This document shows, piece by piece, positions 10,604-22,888 of a stretch of DNA of 64,000 nucleotides. The stretch lies in NCBI GenBank assembly GCA_026419785.1, contig JAODTK010005864.1, forward strand, positions 70,001 through 134,000. The letters run 5' to 3'. The position numbers and the translations under genes were made by a program. Under the pieces are notes generated by a model. The model worked only from the letters and a program-made list of their open reading frames with translations. It made no database searches and was not told where the DNA came from. The stretch's first letter is position 1. Each line of letters opens with the position of its first letter. This stretch comes from Sclerodactyla briareus. Taxonomy: Eukaryota; Echinodermata; Holothuroidea; Dendrochirotida; Sclerodactylidae.

Positions 10604-11500
10604 GTTGGTGGTTTTGTCAGTGGCCCTGAAAAGCTACCGTACTTTATGGTTGCTTGACAAAGTCTGCGATCGAGGGGTCTAAATAGTTTTGAGGGATAGG
10701 ATATGGCTTCGCATGTTTTACAATATTGATGGGCTGCCCGAATGCATACCAGGAAATGTGTGTCGCAGGTGTTGCAAGTGTAGATCTGAAACTCTAGTGG
10801 GAGATTTGATGGCCAGCTCTAGCAGCGTCAGCTGTCAGCAGCAGACTAGAACAGTGATATCAGAGACAACATTTCCGAGACGACTATTACTGTAGCTTTG
10901 ATCAACTGTATTGAAGTTGCAAGCCTCGTTTGTTGAATGTGAAGGGCAAGCCATATGGGCATCCACGAGCCCACATGGTAATGGAGTGGTTAGTGCTCAA
11001 TTGAATGTTGCTGCAGTTGTACATGTACGTTAGTGCAGTTGCTACATTGGATGACCTGCTGTAGTTGGGAAGAAGCCAGCAATGAATATATGTACGTTTG
11101 TGTTAGGGCGCCAAATGTTTATATTTAAACCAGTTTTGTTTTTAATTGGTTCAGCACGCGAGAAAAAAAAAAAAAGGTGAGACCTTACAAATTCAACCAT
11201 CTCACAATCTCGCATAGTGGTCAGGAGAAATTTGTTCGGAATCTTTCGCATGATGCGTTTGAGCGTCGAAAGAACCTTGCAGTCAAAGAGCCCCTGAAGA
11301 GGAAATGAAGTGGTAGCTAGGTTCAGTGTGTGGTATTTGTTGATCATTGTTAGGTGGACAATTTCCGGAGTGATGTGAAATTTTGTTACTGGTAAGGAAA
11401 GTCGAGCCGCTGAATTCTTAATAAGATGGAGTGTAAGAGGCTATATATCTTATTTGCCTGCTGACTGACTGGACGATACTATTGGTTTCTTTCGTCCTAG

Positions 11501-11624
11501 GTGTCCTGTACACCGTTGACTGACGTCAGCGTAGCGAAGGTGGGGACCACTGATCTAGCACACGCATTGAGAACAACACGAGGGTGGACTATGCTATAGG
11601 TGGAGAGACACGCTATTAATTCAG
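11501..11624 (+). CDS. Cadherin exon: N-terminal half of an EC repeat
   Basis: Lies between TTTCGTCCTAG and GTGAGG. Joined in phase 1 to the previous exon it gives PIFTESLYTAGVLYTVD, which reads directly into the first strands of a repeat. After a one-base shift near 11523 it reads VSVAKVGTTDLAHA. After a second shift near 11571 it reads ENNTRVDYAIGGETRY, the N-x-x-V-x-Y-x-I strand typical of cadherins. An in-frame TAA at 11617 implies a third indel or a true lesion. The exon ends with two bases (AG), compatible with the exon at 12159. The exon call is supported by splice sites, phase and motif; the exact protein is uncertain because of the frameshifts. Confidence 0.68.
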
Positions 11625-12158
11625 GTGAGGCCACAAATTTGCCATGTCATTGGGTTTGACTGACCCCTAACTTCATTCATTCTATTTTTATTGAAAAATA
11701 TCAGGAAAACTTGGTTGGTGGAACTGCTAATCTCCCCTGGGACCCTATAAAAATTAATCACAAAACTAAGACAAAAGGGAATGAAGCAATGAAAAGCAAC
11801 TTACACAGGGATAATCATAGACAAAAAAAAACAGGACAAAAACAATATGTAGTTTAAAAACCATTCAGAAGATAAAAACAGCCTATGACATTAGCAAAGA
11901 AATAAAAAGTAAAGTGAAGATTAGATAGCTAAGGAAAACTGTGTCTAGTTATTACAGTGTATGTAGGGTAAAGATTGCGAAGGACTTCACATGTTTACTG
12001 GAAGGTATCTGTAATGTATGAGAAGAACGTTTCAAATCCTGTCATGTTTCATTCATTCTCAATTGTACTTCTATATATGACCATCAGGTAGGCAACCCTT
12101 TCTCATCCCATCCCCGCAACCCTGTCTTGTCATTCCATATTGATACACTCATTTTTAG

Positions 12159-12235
12159 TATGGGATTTGAAGAAATTGTACAAAAATTTGTTCACCATTA
12201 TGGCCTGGTACAACTTGAAAACGGAGGCGACATTT
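12159..12235 (+). CDS. Short cadherin exon: middle of the last EC repeat
   Basis: Follows CATTTTTAG and precedes GTAAGA. Starting with one base that completes a codon, it reads MGFEEIVQKFVHHYG and LVQLENGGDI without a stop. The G-x-V-x-L strand is where EC repeats have F-x-I-x-x-x-x-G-x-I/V-x-L. Both ends match in phase: AG+T before it gives Ser, and T+AC after it gives Tyr. No calcium motif is expected at this place. A minus-strand frame across the region (12155-12382) is not recognisable as a protein and is probably a shadow. Confidence 0.5.
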
Positions 12236-13035
12236 GTAAGATGTCCCACACAAGAAGCCGTCAAAATGCGATGTCATATTGATCACGGCCATACTGCTGT
12301 CCACTAACGATAAGTCCAGTACACTGAATCTCATATCCTCATGGGGACGCTTTTCCCTCATTATCAGGTTGACGACTGGCATGCACCATTCATTTTTTCA
12401 TTGAGTGCTGCAAGGTGGGATTGCCTCTAAAACTAGACAACGACTGCTAAAACCTACAAATCTGAGAGGAACGTTTCATGATTAATTCTGGAGTGCCTGC
12501 CTGGTGGGATCTCATAGGGTGGAAACAAAAGTTATTTTTGAAATGATTAGCATGTTCGGAAACCCCACAACATCGGCGGAGAAATAGTTCCATCTCCATT
12601 CGAAAAGACTATCAGTGAACTCTGGTCCAACTACTGTCTTATTAACCTGGGGTGGGAAGATGTTGGCCAACATGACTACGTACTTCACAGCTGGGCAATG
12701 ATACACATTGCAAATGCTTGAACAAACTCAAGCAACCCACAAGTTCATTGCATACAGAGGATTGTGAAGTGATCTGTAAGACGCTTGCCATCGCATCTGT
12801 GAGTGCAGCCATCTAGGGAAAACTTCTGGGTGAAAGCTGGAAGTCAGATGGTTTCCTTTGCAAAGCGCCCCTGATCTCCACTCTCATCTCTCCCATTATA
12901 TTTCATGACCTGAAGGTATGAAAATTAATTAATTCTGAAAACAATTCCCCGTACCAAAAGCCATTTTCAGTTTCTTTCTCTTCCGTTCATACAGGAAACA
13001 ATTTTGCTCTGACGTGTGCCTTTCGTGTTGTTCAG

Positions 13036-13167
13036 ACCTCCGTGGGGGGGGGGGGGTCATCACACACCACGCAGACTTCCTTCCTGATCCTAAACTGGAG
13101 GGGCTACTTTGAGCTCCTCATCTCTGCGACGGACCCCACCAAGCCGAATTTACTGATTCTAACAAAA
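13036..13167 (+). CDS. Cadherin exon: C-terminal half of the last EC repeat
   Basis: Follows GTGTTGTTCAG. The start reads YLRGG in phase with the previous exon, then a G homopolymer (13042-13056) whose length is unreliable, then ITHHADFLPDPKLEG. After one extra G near 13110 it reads YFELLISATDPTKPN. The phrase DPxLEGYFELLIxATDxxxP resembles the LDxExxxxYxLxIxAxDxGxP strand. No NDNxP linker follows, as expected for the last repeat before a membrane-proximal domain. The 3' end is uncertain: a weak GT lies at 13168, but the frame stays open to 13263, and GTACTA at 13239 is another possible donor. Confidence 0.68.
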
Positions 13168-13269
13168 GTCTCTTTGAGTAATTGCAGTCAGTTCCTGATT
13201 GAGGACGACTCACAGTTGGACTCTGACTTACAACATAAGTACTACTACTCACTGACTCGATAGTACAGT

Positions 13270-14110
13270 TGGCTCAGTAAATGAAGGGCTGTCATGGATG
13301 AATAGTTAAGGTAAAGCATGTACCGATAACGGGAAACTTTAGAAGTTGATCCCTGTAGCCAGAAATCCACATGTCATATCGGGGATCGCACTAGCCAACT
13401 AACGAAATGTTATATTTACTTGTGATCACCACAAAGGTTTTGATTTCTCTGCCAAATACTAACGTTGAAAAATATTGTGCCATCAAACAATTCTTCTTTC
13501 TTCTGAATTAGGGGCCAATCCTCACGACCCATCAGAAAACTCAAAATTTTACTGATTATGTTTTTCTAAAAGTTCTTTCTAGAAGCTAATTAGTGGAAAT
13601 TTGAGCCAAATATTAACTAACTTAAAAATAACCCTAACCCTTGTATCTTTACTTATTTCCAATTCTAGGCCAGCAGAATTTTTTTTTTTCGAATGTGATC
13701 AGGGGGCTTGCTGTTACTCAGTTGCAGTTGTGGTGGATAATTCGTTCTCTGTGGTTTTATAGCTAACCATTCTTTGAAAAATTCAAAACCTTTCGGTATT
13801 TTATTCCAGCTTGTTAGGTGGCCTGTAAGATTTGTTTTAATTTAAAAGAAAATTTTAGGGATCTTTTCCTTTTCCTGACAGTATTTAGATCAATCATCAA
13901 AATAATTCCGTAAATTTGGAGCCATATTAGAATATCTTCTATTCAGTTGCTCAAGTACACTAAAATAAACCAACTTTACATGATATATGCAGCCAGTGAT
14001 TCGAAACCGGGATCAGCCAAATTTCGGCAGATATTGATCCATGACGCCTTGATAATACAACATCCATATTTATATGGCATCTTTGCACCAATTGACCAAA
14101 GCTCTTCATT
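13270..14110. other. Intron, no gene recognised
   Basis: AT-rich intron with a T tract near 13680. The open frame at 13947-14150 overlaps the short exon at 14118 in a different frame and shows no family features. Confidence 0.45.
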
Positions 14111-14117
14111 GATGCAG

Positions 14118-14146
14118 GGACCGGGTATGCCAATCCTGAAGTGGTG
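14118..14146 (+). CDS. Candidate 29-bp cadherin exon leading into the membrane-proximal domain
   Basis: A short exon between TTGATGCAG and GTGAGT. Reading with two bases left from the previous exon, it encodes TGYANPEVV and ends in phase 0. The next candidate exon (15334) also begins in phase 0, and the join reads NPEVVISVITAGEQAQRHIN. This has the look of the transition from the last cadherin repeat to the membrane-proximal segment in cadherin-23/protocadherin-15 relatives (a V-x-I-x-V-x-T-x-x-x-Q strand). Support is phase, strong splice sites and context; the peptide alone is too short to classify. Confidence 0.45.
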
Positions 14147-14159
14147 GTGAGTACTGGTT

Positions 14160-15325
14160 CTCTACAGTCCCTCCCAGAAAGGGGGCAATGGCAGCTGAAG
14201 TGCTAACCATGCTTGTCTCTCTCGCTTGACAAAGTTCAGGTGATATTTAGTGATCAGTTGACATGGTGTGGATAAAGTGTTGTGTGCACGCATGTGAATG
14301 TGTGTCGCTTCCCCGTTAGAAAGAGCTATGCTCGTTGTGCTATTGTGTTCTACCACCCTGCCAGCCCATCCATGCCATTTCGTCTTCCATCATTTTCCAG
14401 TCTGTAAACTCTTGCCATTATGGGCTCCCAAATGTTTGTTTCTTGAATGAATGTTGACTAAACTTTGAACACAATTTCCATTGGCCATGGTACCACATCT
14501 TTTGACCTTGTCAAGATCAAAGATTATTAAAGGGCAATAATGGGCCAGCATGTTGAAAACTGCAACTGCTCCTCCTACAGATAAGATTGGATTAACCATT
14601 ACACTCATGTTATCATGGACTAGTGGTACCTATGGGTTGTCTGAAGAATTTAAAAGGGCGAAGGACATTAAAGGGCATTGACTCATCGTGTGAAAACCTC
14701 TGTGAAATCCTCCTCCAACAATTAGGTTGGGGTTTACTATGATATGGCCCTGCCCTCACCTATGTCAGTTGAAAGAAACCATTTGTACTGTACTTACTTG
14801 AAGGTCCTGACCTTTTCAAACACGGTGACATAATCTAGCGAGATGAATCATGCATCACCTCCATTTTCCACCAACCCATTTCATCAAAATCATTCAAATC
14901 ATTCATTCATACAAATTTTGAGTGAGCCTGTTCTTTGTAAGGAAAGGGAATCAATACTGTCCCCTCCATTGCCCCAACATTAGAGAGCTTCATCAGATTT
15001 CCCAACGGGGAATGTTTGCTGTTTGTCTGCCAAAGGAGAATTCTCCACATTGTGGACCACGTCGGCGTCCTATTGTAAAGGCCCTTTAAGATTTTATTTA
15101 GTAACGCCCTGATCTACCATGGCCCTGGACTGATTGTGCACATTCCTTCATTCTGAGCTGGATTTTGGGAATTCAATTGTTTAGCTTTAGCACCATATCC
15201 TCAAATGCACTGCAGACTTCAATTGTCCCCAATTTATGTTTGTAGGTCAAGATAAGAAATGAAAAAATAGCAATACATTGATATAGATTTTTGTTCGAAT
15301 ACTATGTTATTCAACTTTTTCTCCT
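14160..15325. other. Intron, no gene recognised
   Basis: No coding segment with splice context. Minus frames at 14162-14356 and 14390-14608 lack motifs. Partial direct repetition of AAATTTGTCC/ACCTTGTC-like phrases suggests decayed repeats around 14.4-14.8 kb. Confidence 0.4.
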
Positions 15326-15333
15326 CCCATCAG

Positions 15334-15486
15334 ATTTCAGTAATCACCGCGGGCGAGCAAGCTCAGCGTCATATTAATGACAGTGTTGCCGTTTTCCCCT
15401 GAAAAAACAGAATCTGGTCTGAAGAGGTTGAGAGAATCTGGGCCATATCGAGATTGGTTACTCACTGGGTTTGGCAACCTGCAGTT
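15334..15486 (+). CDS. Candidate exon: start of the membrane-proximal (MAD-like) domain
   Basis: Follows CTCCTCCCATCAG. In phase 0 it reads ISVITAGEQAQRHINDSVAV, then reaches a TGA near 15400. The same frame after the stop gives IWSEEVERIWAISR, while another frame reads ESGLKRLRESGPYRDWLL. In cadherin-23/protocadherin-15 type proteins the last EC repeat is followed by a membrane-adjacent domain. It begins with a hydrophobic strand, then a charged helix containing an EE-x-x-x-I/L-L pattern, and both features appear here in order. The 3' limit is unclear because a TATC microsatellite starts directly after it (possible donor GTTAAA at 15484). Medium-low confidence because one indel is needed. 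Confidence 0.42.
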
Positions 15487-15590
15487 AAATCTATCTATCT
15501 ATCTATCTCTCTATCATCTATCTATCTATCTATCTATCTATCTACTATCTATCTATCCTATCTATCTATCTCTCTATCTAACTGATCTAT
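15487..15590. repeat. (TATC)n microsatellite
   Basis: Roughly 25 TATC units with several interruptions (CTCT, CATC, TACTATC). It directly abuts the candidate exon ending near 15486, so slippage here could affect assembly of that boundary. Confidence 0.95.
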
Positions 15591-15606
15591 CGACTAATCC
15601 ATCCAG

Positions 15607-15705
15607 TATGTCAACACTTGCCATTGGCCCCCAAACAGCCCCATTGTCGATGGATTGGACCAAACTCGAGACACAACGTTTAATTACATGGGACATGTGT
15701 ACCTT
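15607..15705 (+). CDS. Candidate cadherin exon in membrane-proximal region
   Basis: A 99-bp segment between CCATCCAG and GTAAAG, open through all 33 codons (phase 0 to 0): NSPIVDGLDQTRDTTFNYMG then HVYL. The exon at 34811 also starts in phase 0, so the join reads MGHVYLLAHRDTGGIT. This resembles the β-strand plus RDT loop of the membrane-adjacent domain. No known motif confirms it. The next exon on this model is 19 kb away. Confidence 0.4.
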
Positions 15706-16259
15706 GTAAAGGTCAAAGGCATTGAAGGAGCACTATAGGCCCTTTGGGTGTAAAATTTCAAAATGTATCTTCTCTTCTCCTACAAGTACATATTTGTTCT
15801 GAGTTTCCAAAGGTGAGGTACTCCGGATCATTAAGCTCCTACTGTCAAAGCCTGCTCTTTGGATCCTTGCCTGCCAATATATTCTCAAATTTTCCTCTTC
15901 ACCTGGCTTCTTCCAAATATTCTTGATCGTGAACAACTCTCCTTGTCGTCCGGTGTTTTCCCCTCAAGCACCTGGATCATTCTTGGGTCACTGCTACTGC
16001 TATTCTTAATAACCAGGTTGGATGTTAAGAGCTCTGCCAACTCACTACCACCCGCCCGATCTAAAATCTTCCTTTCCTTGGGAGGTTATTGAACCAGAAA
16101 CGCCAAAAGGCTCGTTCTGACAACTATAGCCAACACAAAGACAAATGAGAGATTGCCCAGCTCATATGGGCACATAACATCTGACAATTCCCCATTTTTC
16201 TCCCAACCAACCAATAGGTTCCCTATACTTGGATAAGAAAGCTACACATAAAATATCAA

Positions 16260-19200
16260 GATGGGATTGGGGCTCTGAATTTTTGGTCCAAATAGAACAT
16301 TTGTGAAAAGTCATATTTTGGCTTGTAAACACGATACACTGGACCCCACCTGATGGATGAGCTCATACCTGTTTGTGTTGTTCCCCATGATGATAAAATG
16401 AAACACTAATTGTTTTGGGGTCAGGGTCAGAGGTCTCGAGGTCACCAAATGCAAAACTCTGATAACCTTAAAAAACAAGATTAGTCCAGAGTGGTTTCAG
16501 TTCAAACCGATAAGTTGAAATTCGGAATAGCTTTCTTATGGGGTGTACAGAAACCCTTTGTTTTTGGTTTAAGGTCAGGGGTGAAGTTTGATAGAAAATA
16601 GGAGTGTTGTGAAAAGTCCGTATTTTGACCAATGTTGGCCTTGTAAACATGATAACTTGACCCAGCCCCCTGGAGTGAATGACGTCTCATACTTGGTATG
16701 TGTGTTCCCCTATGATAATCATGAACCCTATTGTCTTCGGGTTCAGGTCAGAATTCATATGAGGTCACCAGATATCAAAGTCTGAGAACCTTGTAACACA
16801 ATAGGGTCCAGATGGTTGTCTGATCAGGTGTAGCTTGCTTAGGGGAGTAACAGAACCTATGTTTTTTTTGGTGCAGTGTCGGGGGTGATTTTAGTCTCAA
16901 AAATAGAAAGTTTGTGAAATTTCGATATTCTGGCCATTTTCGGCTTGTAAAGCATAACTCGACTCCACCTGGATGGATGAAGCTCATACTTGGTATGTGT
17001 GTTCCCCCATGATAGTACATGAACCCTATTTTTTTGGGTCAGGGTTCGAGTGAGGTCATCCTGAGGTCACCAGATGTCATATCTGAAAACCTTTTGAACA
17101 AGAATGTCCATAATGGTCGTTCCAACCCGATCAAGTTGGAATTTTGTTGTATAGCTTTCTTATTGGGAGTACAGGAACGCCATTGTCCATTGTTCAGGGC
17201 TTAGGTCGGTGTTGAAATTTGGTCAGGATAGAAATTTGGGAAATTGTTTTTGGATATTTGGTCCTGTACTCAACCCACCTGGATTGATGAAGGCTCATAC
17301 TTGTATGTGTTTCCCCAGATACAATGAACCTATTGTTTTGGGTCAGTCAGAGGTTCACCAGAGGTCAAATTTCTGAAATTTAACACATAAGTTCAAGATG
17401 GTTGGTCCGATCAGGTGAAATTTCGGGGGGGAGTACAAAGGGAACCTAGGTGTTTTTTTGGTTCAGGTCGGAGGTTGATTTTGGTCAAAAATAGAAATTA
17501 TTTGAAAAGGTCGATATTCTGGCCATTTTTTTGGGCTTGTAAACACGATAACTTCGCCCCACCCCTGATGGAGAAGCCTCATAACTTGATTCTGTGTGTT
17601 CCTCCCATGATTATATATGAACCCTATTGTTTTTTTATCAGGTCAGAGGTCACCTTGAATTCAGAGTCTAAAATCCTTGTAAACAAGCTATGACCAGAAT
17701 AGTTGGTCTGAGCAGTTTGAAAATTGGTGTAATAGCTTCCTTATGAGGAGTAACAAGGAACCCTGTTGTTTTTGGGTTTAGGTCCATGGGTTGAATTTTT
17801 GAATTTTGGTCCAGAAATTAAGGAAATTTGTGAAGTTTGTGTTGGCTTGTTAAAAGGATAACTTGACCCCCCTGAATGGATGAAGCTCATACTCTGGTAT
17901 GGTTCCCCATGATGGTTTACATAAGCCCTCTTGCTTTGGGTCAGTCAGAGGTCAAGTGGGAAACCTTATAAAAGATTAGTCAGATGTTCAACCGATAAGT
18001 GAATCGGATATACTTGTCTTATGGGTGTCCAGAAAACCTATTGTTTTTTTGGTTTTGGTTTAGGTCAGGGGAGAATTTTGATATAAATAGATGTTATTGT
18101 GAAATAAGTCCTATTTTGACCAATTTTTTTGCTTGTAAACATGATAACCTTACGCCCAGCTGATGAATGATCTTCATACTTGGTTATGTGTGTTCCCTAT
18201 GATGATTACATGAACCCTATTGTTTTCGGGGTCAGGGTCAGCAGTTTCCATCTGAAGGTCACCATAATCAAAGTCTGAGAACCTTGTAAACACAATAAAA
18301 ATCCAAAATGGTTGTTCTGATCAGGTTATAGCTTGCTTTGGGGGGAGTACAGGGAACCTAGTGTTTTTGGTGCAGTCCGGGGGAATTTTAGTCAAAATAG
18401 AAAATAGTGAAAGTCGATATTCTCTGGCCATTTTTTTCGCTTTGTAACATAACTCGACTACCACTGGAGTATGAGGCTCATACGTGTATGTGTTTTCCCC
18501 ATGTGAGTTACATGACCCTATTGTTTTGGTCAGGTCAGAGGTCATCTGAGGTCACCAGAGGTCAGTCTGAAAACCTTGAACAAGATAGTCTCACCTCTCC
18601 GAATGGTTCCGGTCCGATCAGTTGGAATTTTGTGTATAGCTTTCCTTATGGGAGTACGGAACCCCATTGTCCTGGTTGAGGTCGGTGGTTTGGAAAACTT
18701 GGTCAGGAAATAAAAATTTTGGGATTGTTGATATTTTGTCTTGTAACTCAACCACACTGGATTGATGGAGCTCATCCTTGGTATGTGTGTTCCCCAGGCT
18801 ACATGAAACCCCCATATTGTTTTTGATTGTTTTTGGGTCAGTTCAAGGGTCCAGGTCTGAAAACCTTTGTACACAATACGTCCAGAATGGTGGTCCGATC
18901 AAGTTGAAATTTTTGGGAGTACAGGGAACCTAGTGTTTGTCGGAGGTGAATTTTGGTCAAAAATAGAAATTAAGTAAATAGTCCGATATTCTGGCCATTT
19001 TGGCCTTGTAAACAACAAACAGCGATAACTCGACCCCACCTGGAGGGCCGAAGCTCTACTGATAATGTGTGTTTTTTCCCCGATATTAATATGAACCCTA
19101 TTGTTTTTTATCAGGTCAGAGGTCACCTTAGGTCAGAGTCTGAAAAACCCTTGTAACAAGCAGACCAGAATAGTTGGTCCGATAAGTTGGAAATTGTGTA

Positions 19201-19830
19201 TAGCTTCCTTAATGGGAGTAACAGGAACCCTGGTGTTTTTTGGTTTTATGGTTCAGTGTTTGAATTTTGGTCAGAAATAAGAATTTGTTAAAAGTTTTTT
19301 GTATTTGGCTTTGTAAAAACACGATAGCTTGAACCCCCTGGTATGGGGATGAAGCTCATACTTCCTTGTATGTGTGTTTCCCCATGATGGGTTACATAAG
19401 CCCTCTTGCTTTGGTTCAGGTCAGATGTCAGCTAGAGGTCACTAGAAAGGTCAAAGTGGGAAAACAACCTTGTTAACACATAAGTTGAGATGGTTGGTCT
19501 GATCAGGTTGAAATATGGTGTGTTTGCTGTTCTTATGGGGAGTACATGGCCCCTATTTTTTTGGGTTTAGGTTGGGGGTGAATGTGTTGGTCAGACATAG
19601 AAAATTTTGAGATAGTCGATATTTTTGCCTTGTAATTCGACCCACCTTGGTGGATGAATCTCATACTGTCATGTGGTTTTCCCCAATGAGTTCATGAACC
19701 CTATTGTTTGGTTACGTAAGAGAGTCATCTGAGACCACCAAATAGGTCAAGTCTTGAAAATCTTGAAATTCGTGGTAGCTTTCTATAAGATTTATAGGCA
19801 CCCTATTGTTTGGTTGGGCAAAGGGAAATT
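16260..19830. repeat. ~300-bp diverged tandem array, GGTCA-rich, about 12 units
   Basis: Each unit runs through the same phrases: GGAGTACAGGGAACC-like, TTTTGGTCAAAAATAGAAAT, GATATTCTGGCCATTTT, CTTGTAAACACGATAACT, CACCTGGATGGATGAAGCTC, ATACTTGGTATGTGTGTTCC, ATGAACCCTATTGTTTTGGG and GTCAGAGGTCACC. The ATGAACCCTATTG phrase recurs about every 295-305 bp (near 16725, 17018, 17325, 17620, 18210, 18510, 19092, 19695, with degraded copies between). Substitutions and indels are both common, so the array is older than the 90-bp and 32-bp minisatellites. The many short open frames on both strands are artefacts. Confidence 0.92.
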
Positions 19831-19839
19831 TCATATAAT

Positions 19840-21300
19840 CATCATGTTGCCCATAATGAAGCTGTGCAACTCTTCCCATTTGTCCTTGTGTCTGGTTATA
19901 AGTTGTCAGAAAGAATCAAAGGAATCACTAAGCCCCTTCGGCTTTCTGGTTTATAAAGGTATAGATTAATGTCCTCTGTAAACGAATACAGCTTAGTTAG
20001 ACCCTTAGATGTTTTTGTATTCTCATGATATCCCCCGATTGGGTAGTGCTGACGCTTCGCAGCTATGGTACTACTGCGAAGAGAAGAAAAACAGGTCAAT
20101 GCTTAGCCTGCTACATATATCATGGATTATAGATGTGGCTTTTATAATTATGGCCCTCTCAGAGACCTTCGATCGTTAGTAAATTTTGATGACATTGACA
20201 AAAGGACCCACCATTAATATACTAATATTTTGAGAATTTATTTACTCACCACACTGTATAATAACAGTTTTTCACGAATATTACTTCTGGGCATCGAAAC
20301 GGCTTGTTCTACACATAGTAGGTTATTCCTCCAACTGCACTCTCAATACAATTTCATCTCACAGTCCCATAGACCGAGTGAAGAGGAGCAACAGATATAG
20401 AGGTACCTTGTAATTGCGGAGCTAGGTCATTGTGGACCAGATCACGCAACCTCTGAGCTTCACGCCTCAAAAAAAAAATTGTCCCCTTGTGACCTTTGGA
20501 CACTGCACCTAGTTGTACGCTGTATGATCAAGTTTTGTCAGGTATAATATCGTGTCTTTTTAGCACTATATCACGAGTAGCATGTTGATACCATAGCTTG
20601 CTTCGAAGGTATTCGCAGGCACTGGACATATGTACTTTTGGTAATTCATCTGCGTCTTCATTACCCATTACCCATGCCCAGATGCCTCAGACTATATTTC
20701 TAACTGAATCTGGTAGGAAAGCATTGCAACCAGCAACCCCCCTAGCCAATACTTGTCAGTTATACTTCTGCCACATACCGTTGTAACAAACTGCAATTTT
20801 TTTGTAAATTAAAAATCGTGATTCTGGCGAGAGACTTCTCCAGAGAATTTTTGCATGAATAAATACCCTCCACCCTTAAATGAGCCATGTCTAAACAACA
20901 TAGTACCTGTTTTCTCAGGCCGCGTGCAGCGCAACGTAACCCAGAAGAAGAATTGTGAACTTTTTTTTCCACAGGGTGTGGGTCCCTGACAGGCCTTTGT
21001 TCCATTTGCTGTTTATGCCCTTACTTGTCCACACTAGGGTAAGTGATGTGGTTTCGGGCCTCACCCCACACTGTGGGTACTTGAGGGTGTCTTGTCTGGC
21101 CCTAAGGCCCTATAGTTTTAGTTTAAAGTTTTAGTGAACTTAGAGTCAGGAAGGACAAATCTTCATGAAAGACCCTGAAACCACAACATCCCGAAATAGA
21201 AAGAAAAACCGATTCTAAGAATTCCACCTTCATTCATTGAAAACTGATCAAGACAATGAATGAACACCTTCACACTCTTAACGAACAGAACACATCTTCG
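19840..21300. other. Intron, no gene recognised
   Basis: Unremarkable AT-rich sequence. Several open frames of 60-80 codons on both strands have no motifs or splice context. Confidence 0.45.
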
Positions 21301-21315
21301 GACTCTATTCCATTC

Positions 21316-22440
21316 ATTAACTAGACATGTGCAGGTTGGTAAACCGCTACATGTCATCCCCCCTTCCCCACATCCCCCCCCCCCCCCATCCCCCCCCCCC
21401 CCCCCATCCGCCCATCCCCCCCCCCCCCCCTCCCAGAAACATCCATTGTTGACCTTGTTTGGTAGAGAGCTGGTAAAATTATGGTATATTTGCCCTCCAG
21501 TGACTCTGAAATGCCTAACCTGTTGTTCCCGTCTAACTATAATAATCCACGTTCTCCAAGTTTTGTTCAATTCCGACAAAGTTAGAAAACAACCAAATGA
21601 TTGACCTCTGGTGACCTTGAGAGTCAATACATGTTATTCGGGGCCGAACTTTAGTCCCCACCACCAAGTTTGTGTAACTCGGACTAACTAAACTCTGTAT
21701 CTTCTCCCCACCGAAAAACACACATTGAATCACTCTGCCTATGTTTTTTTTTGTGAAAACTTTTTCCCCCACACCACCAGATCCTGCTGCCCTCTATTTT
21801 GCAGGTTTTACACAAACACCACAAAATACAGAGGTAAAATCGATTTACAGGAAAACTTGTGGATGGGGACAATACTTGCTCCCGAGAATAATGACGGTAT
21901 CTCAAAGTCACCGGAGGTCAATTTTTTCCCCGCCAAAGTGCAGAGTTATCCATTCCCCGTTACACAAAACTGGCGGGTGGGGAAAAAGGTTGGTCCCGAA
22001 AAAACAATGACTGTTTCATTCAAGCATGTGCAGCCCCGTAACTCGGGTCACTATACTGTCGAGCCATTTCATAGACTGTGTTTTGAGATACACAGTTCTG
22101 TTGTCTTGTTTCTTTAAAATGACACTACATCAATCTACATCACAATTTTTCTGTCTGTAAATAGCCAAATTTTAATAGACATGTGCAGGCGGGTAATTAC
22201 CACCGACATGTTAACTCTGCAGAAACAGCGTTTGTGCCTCTTGTTAAAGGGGAGCACATCAATTATGTCCATTTGACCTCCAGTGACTTTCGAAAACGAC
22301 CAAAGTTAAAAAAATTGTGAAGACACAAACAAATTTGGGACCTCGGTGACCTGTTCATGTTATTCAGGACCTCAGTTTTTTGTGTGTGAACCTGCAAAAT
22401 AGAGGGCACAGACATGCAGTGATGCCCATTTTTCAATTCA
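21316..22440. repeat. Diverged direct repeats with a C-tract block and an 18-bp inverted repeat
   Basis: Copy A (about 21316-21660) and copy B (about 22177-22380) share AGACATGTGCAGG, CCTCCAGTGACT, TCGAAA/CCGACAAAGTTA, GACCTC-GTGACC and CATGTTATTC in the same order. Copy A has an inserted block of C tracts (21364-21435) whose complement is strongly G-rich. An exact 18-bp inverted repeat, CCCTCTATTTTGCAGGTT at 21790-21807 and its complement at 22389-22406, lies in the same region. The open frames on both strands are products of the C/G tracts. Confidence 0.7.
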
Positions 22441-22888
22441 ATGCATCCGAGATTTCACTAGGCGGACCATGTGTACTAAGTTTTCAGATCATTGAAGGGT
22501 TTTGAAGTCATCGCGCTAACGGCTAGGAGTTGTCCTCCGGTGAGAACGCGTTCGCTACAACAAACCCCCAAAACCATAGTATCGCCCCCCGGAACAGCTC
22601 CCGTGTCGCGGGGGTATAAACGTCTGCCAGAAGAATATTTACAAATTCAATCCTCTAGTGCGTTTGCCCAAGCTTGAGGCAATGAGACCCTGATTGGTAG
22701 TAACATTGGGAACTCAAAGAATATGAGAGGAGCCCTCTATCCATCATTATGAACAATTTGAAAAACCTAATTAAATATCACCTGAATTTGTTCTCAGCTC
22801 ATCGAATGCTAGACCGAGAAGCCTAATCTTCTCGTAGGTAAATCTCCCCCAGACAGTGAATTGTTCGTGTCTTGTGACAATAGCCGAG

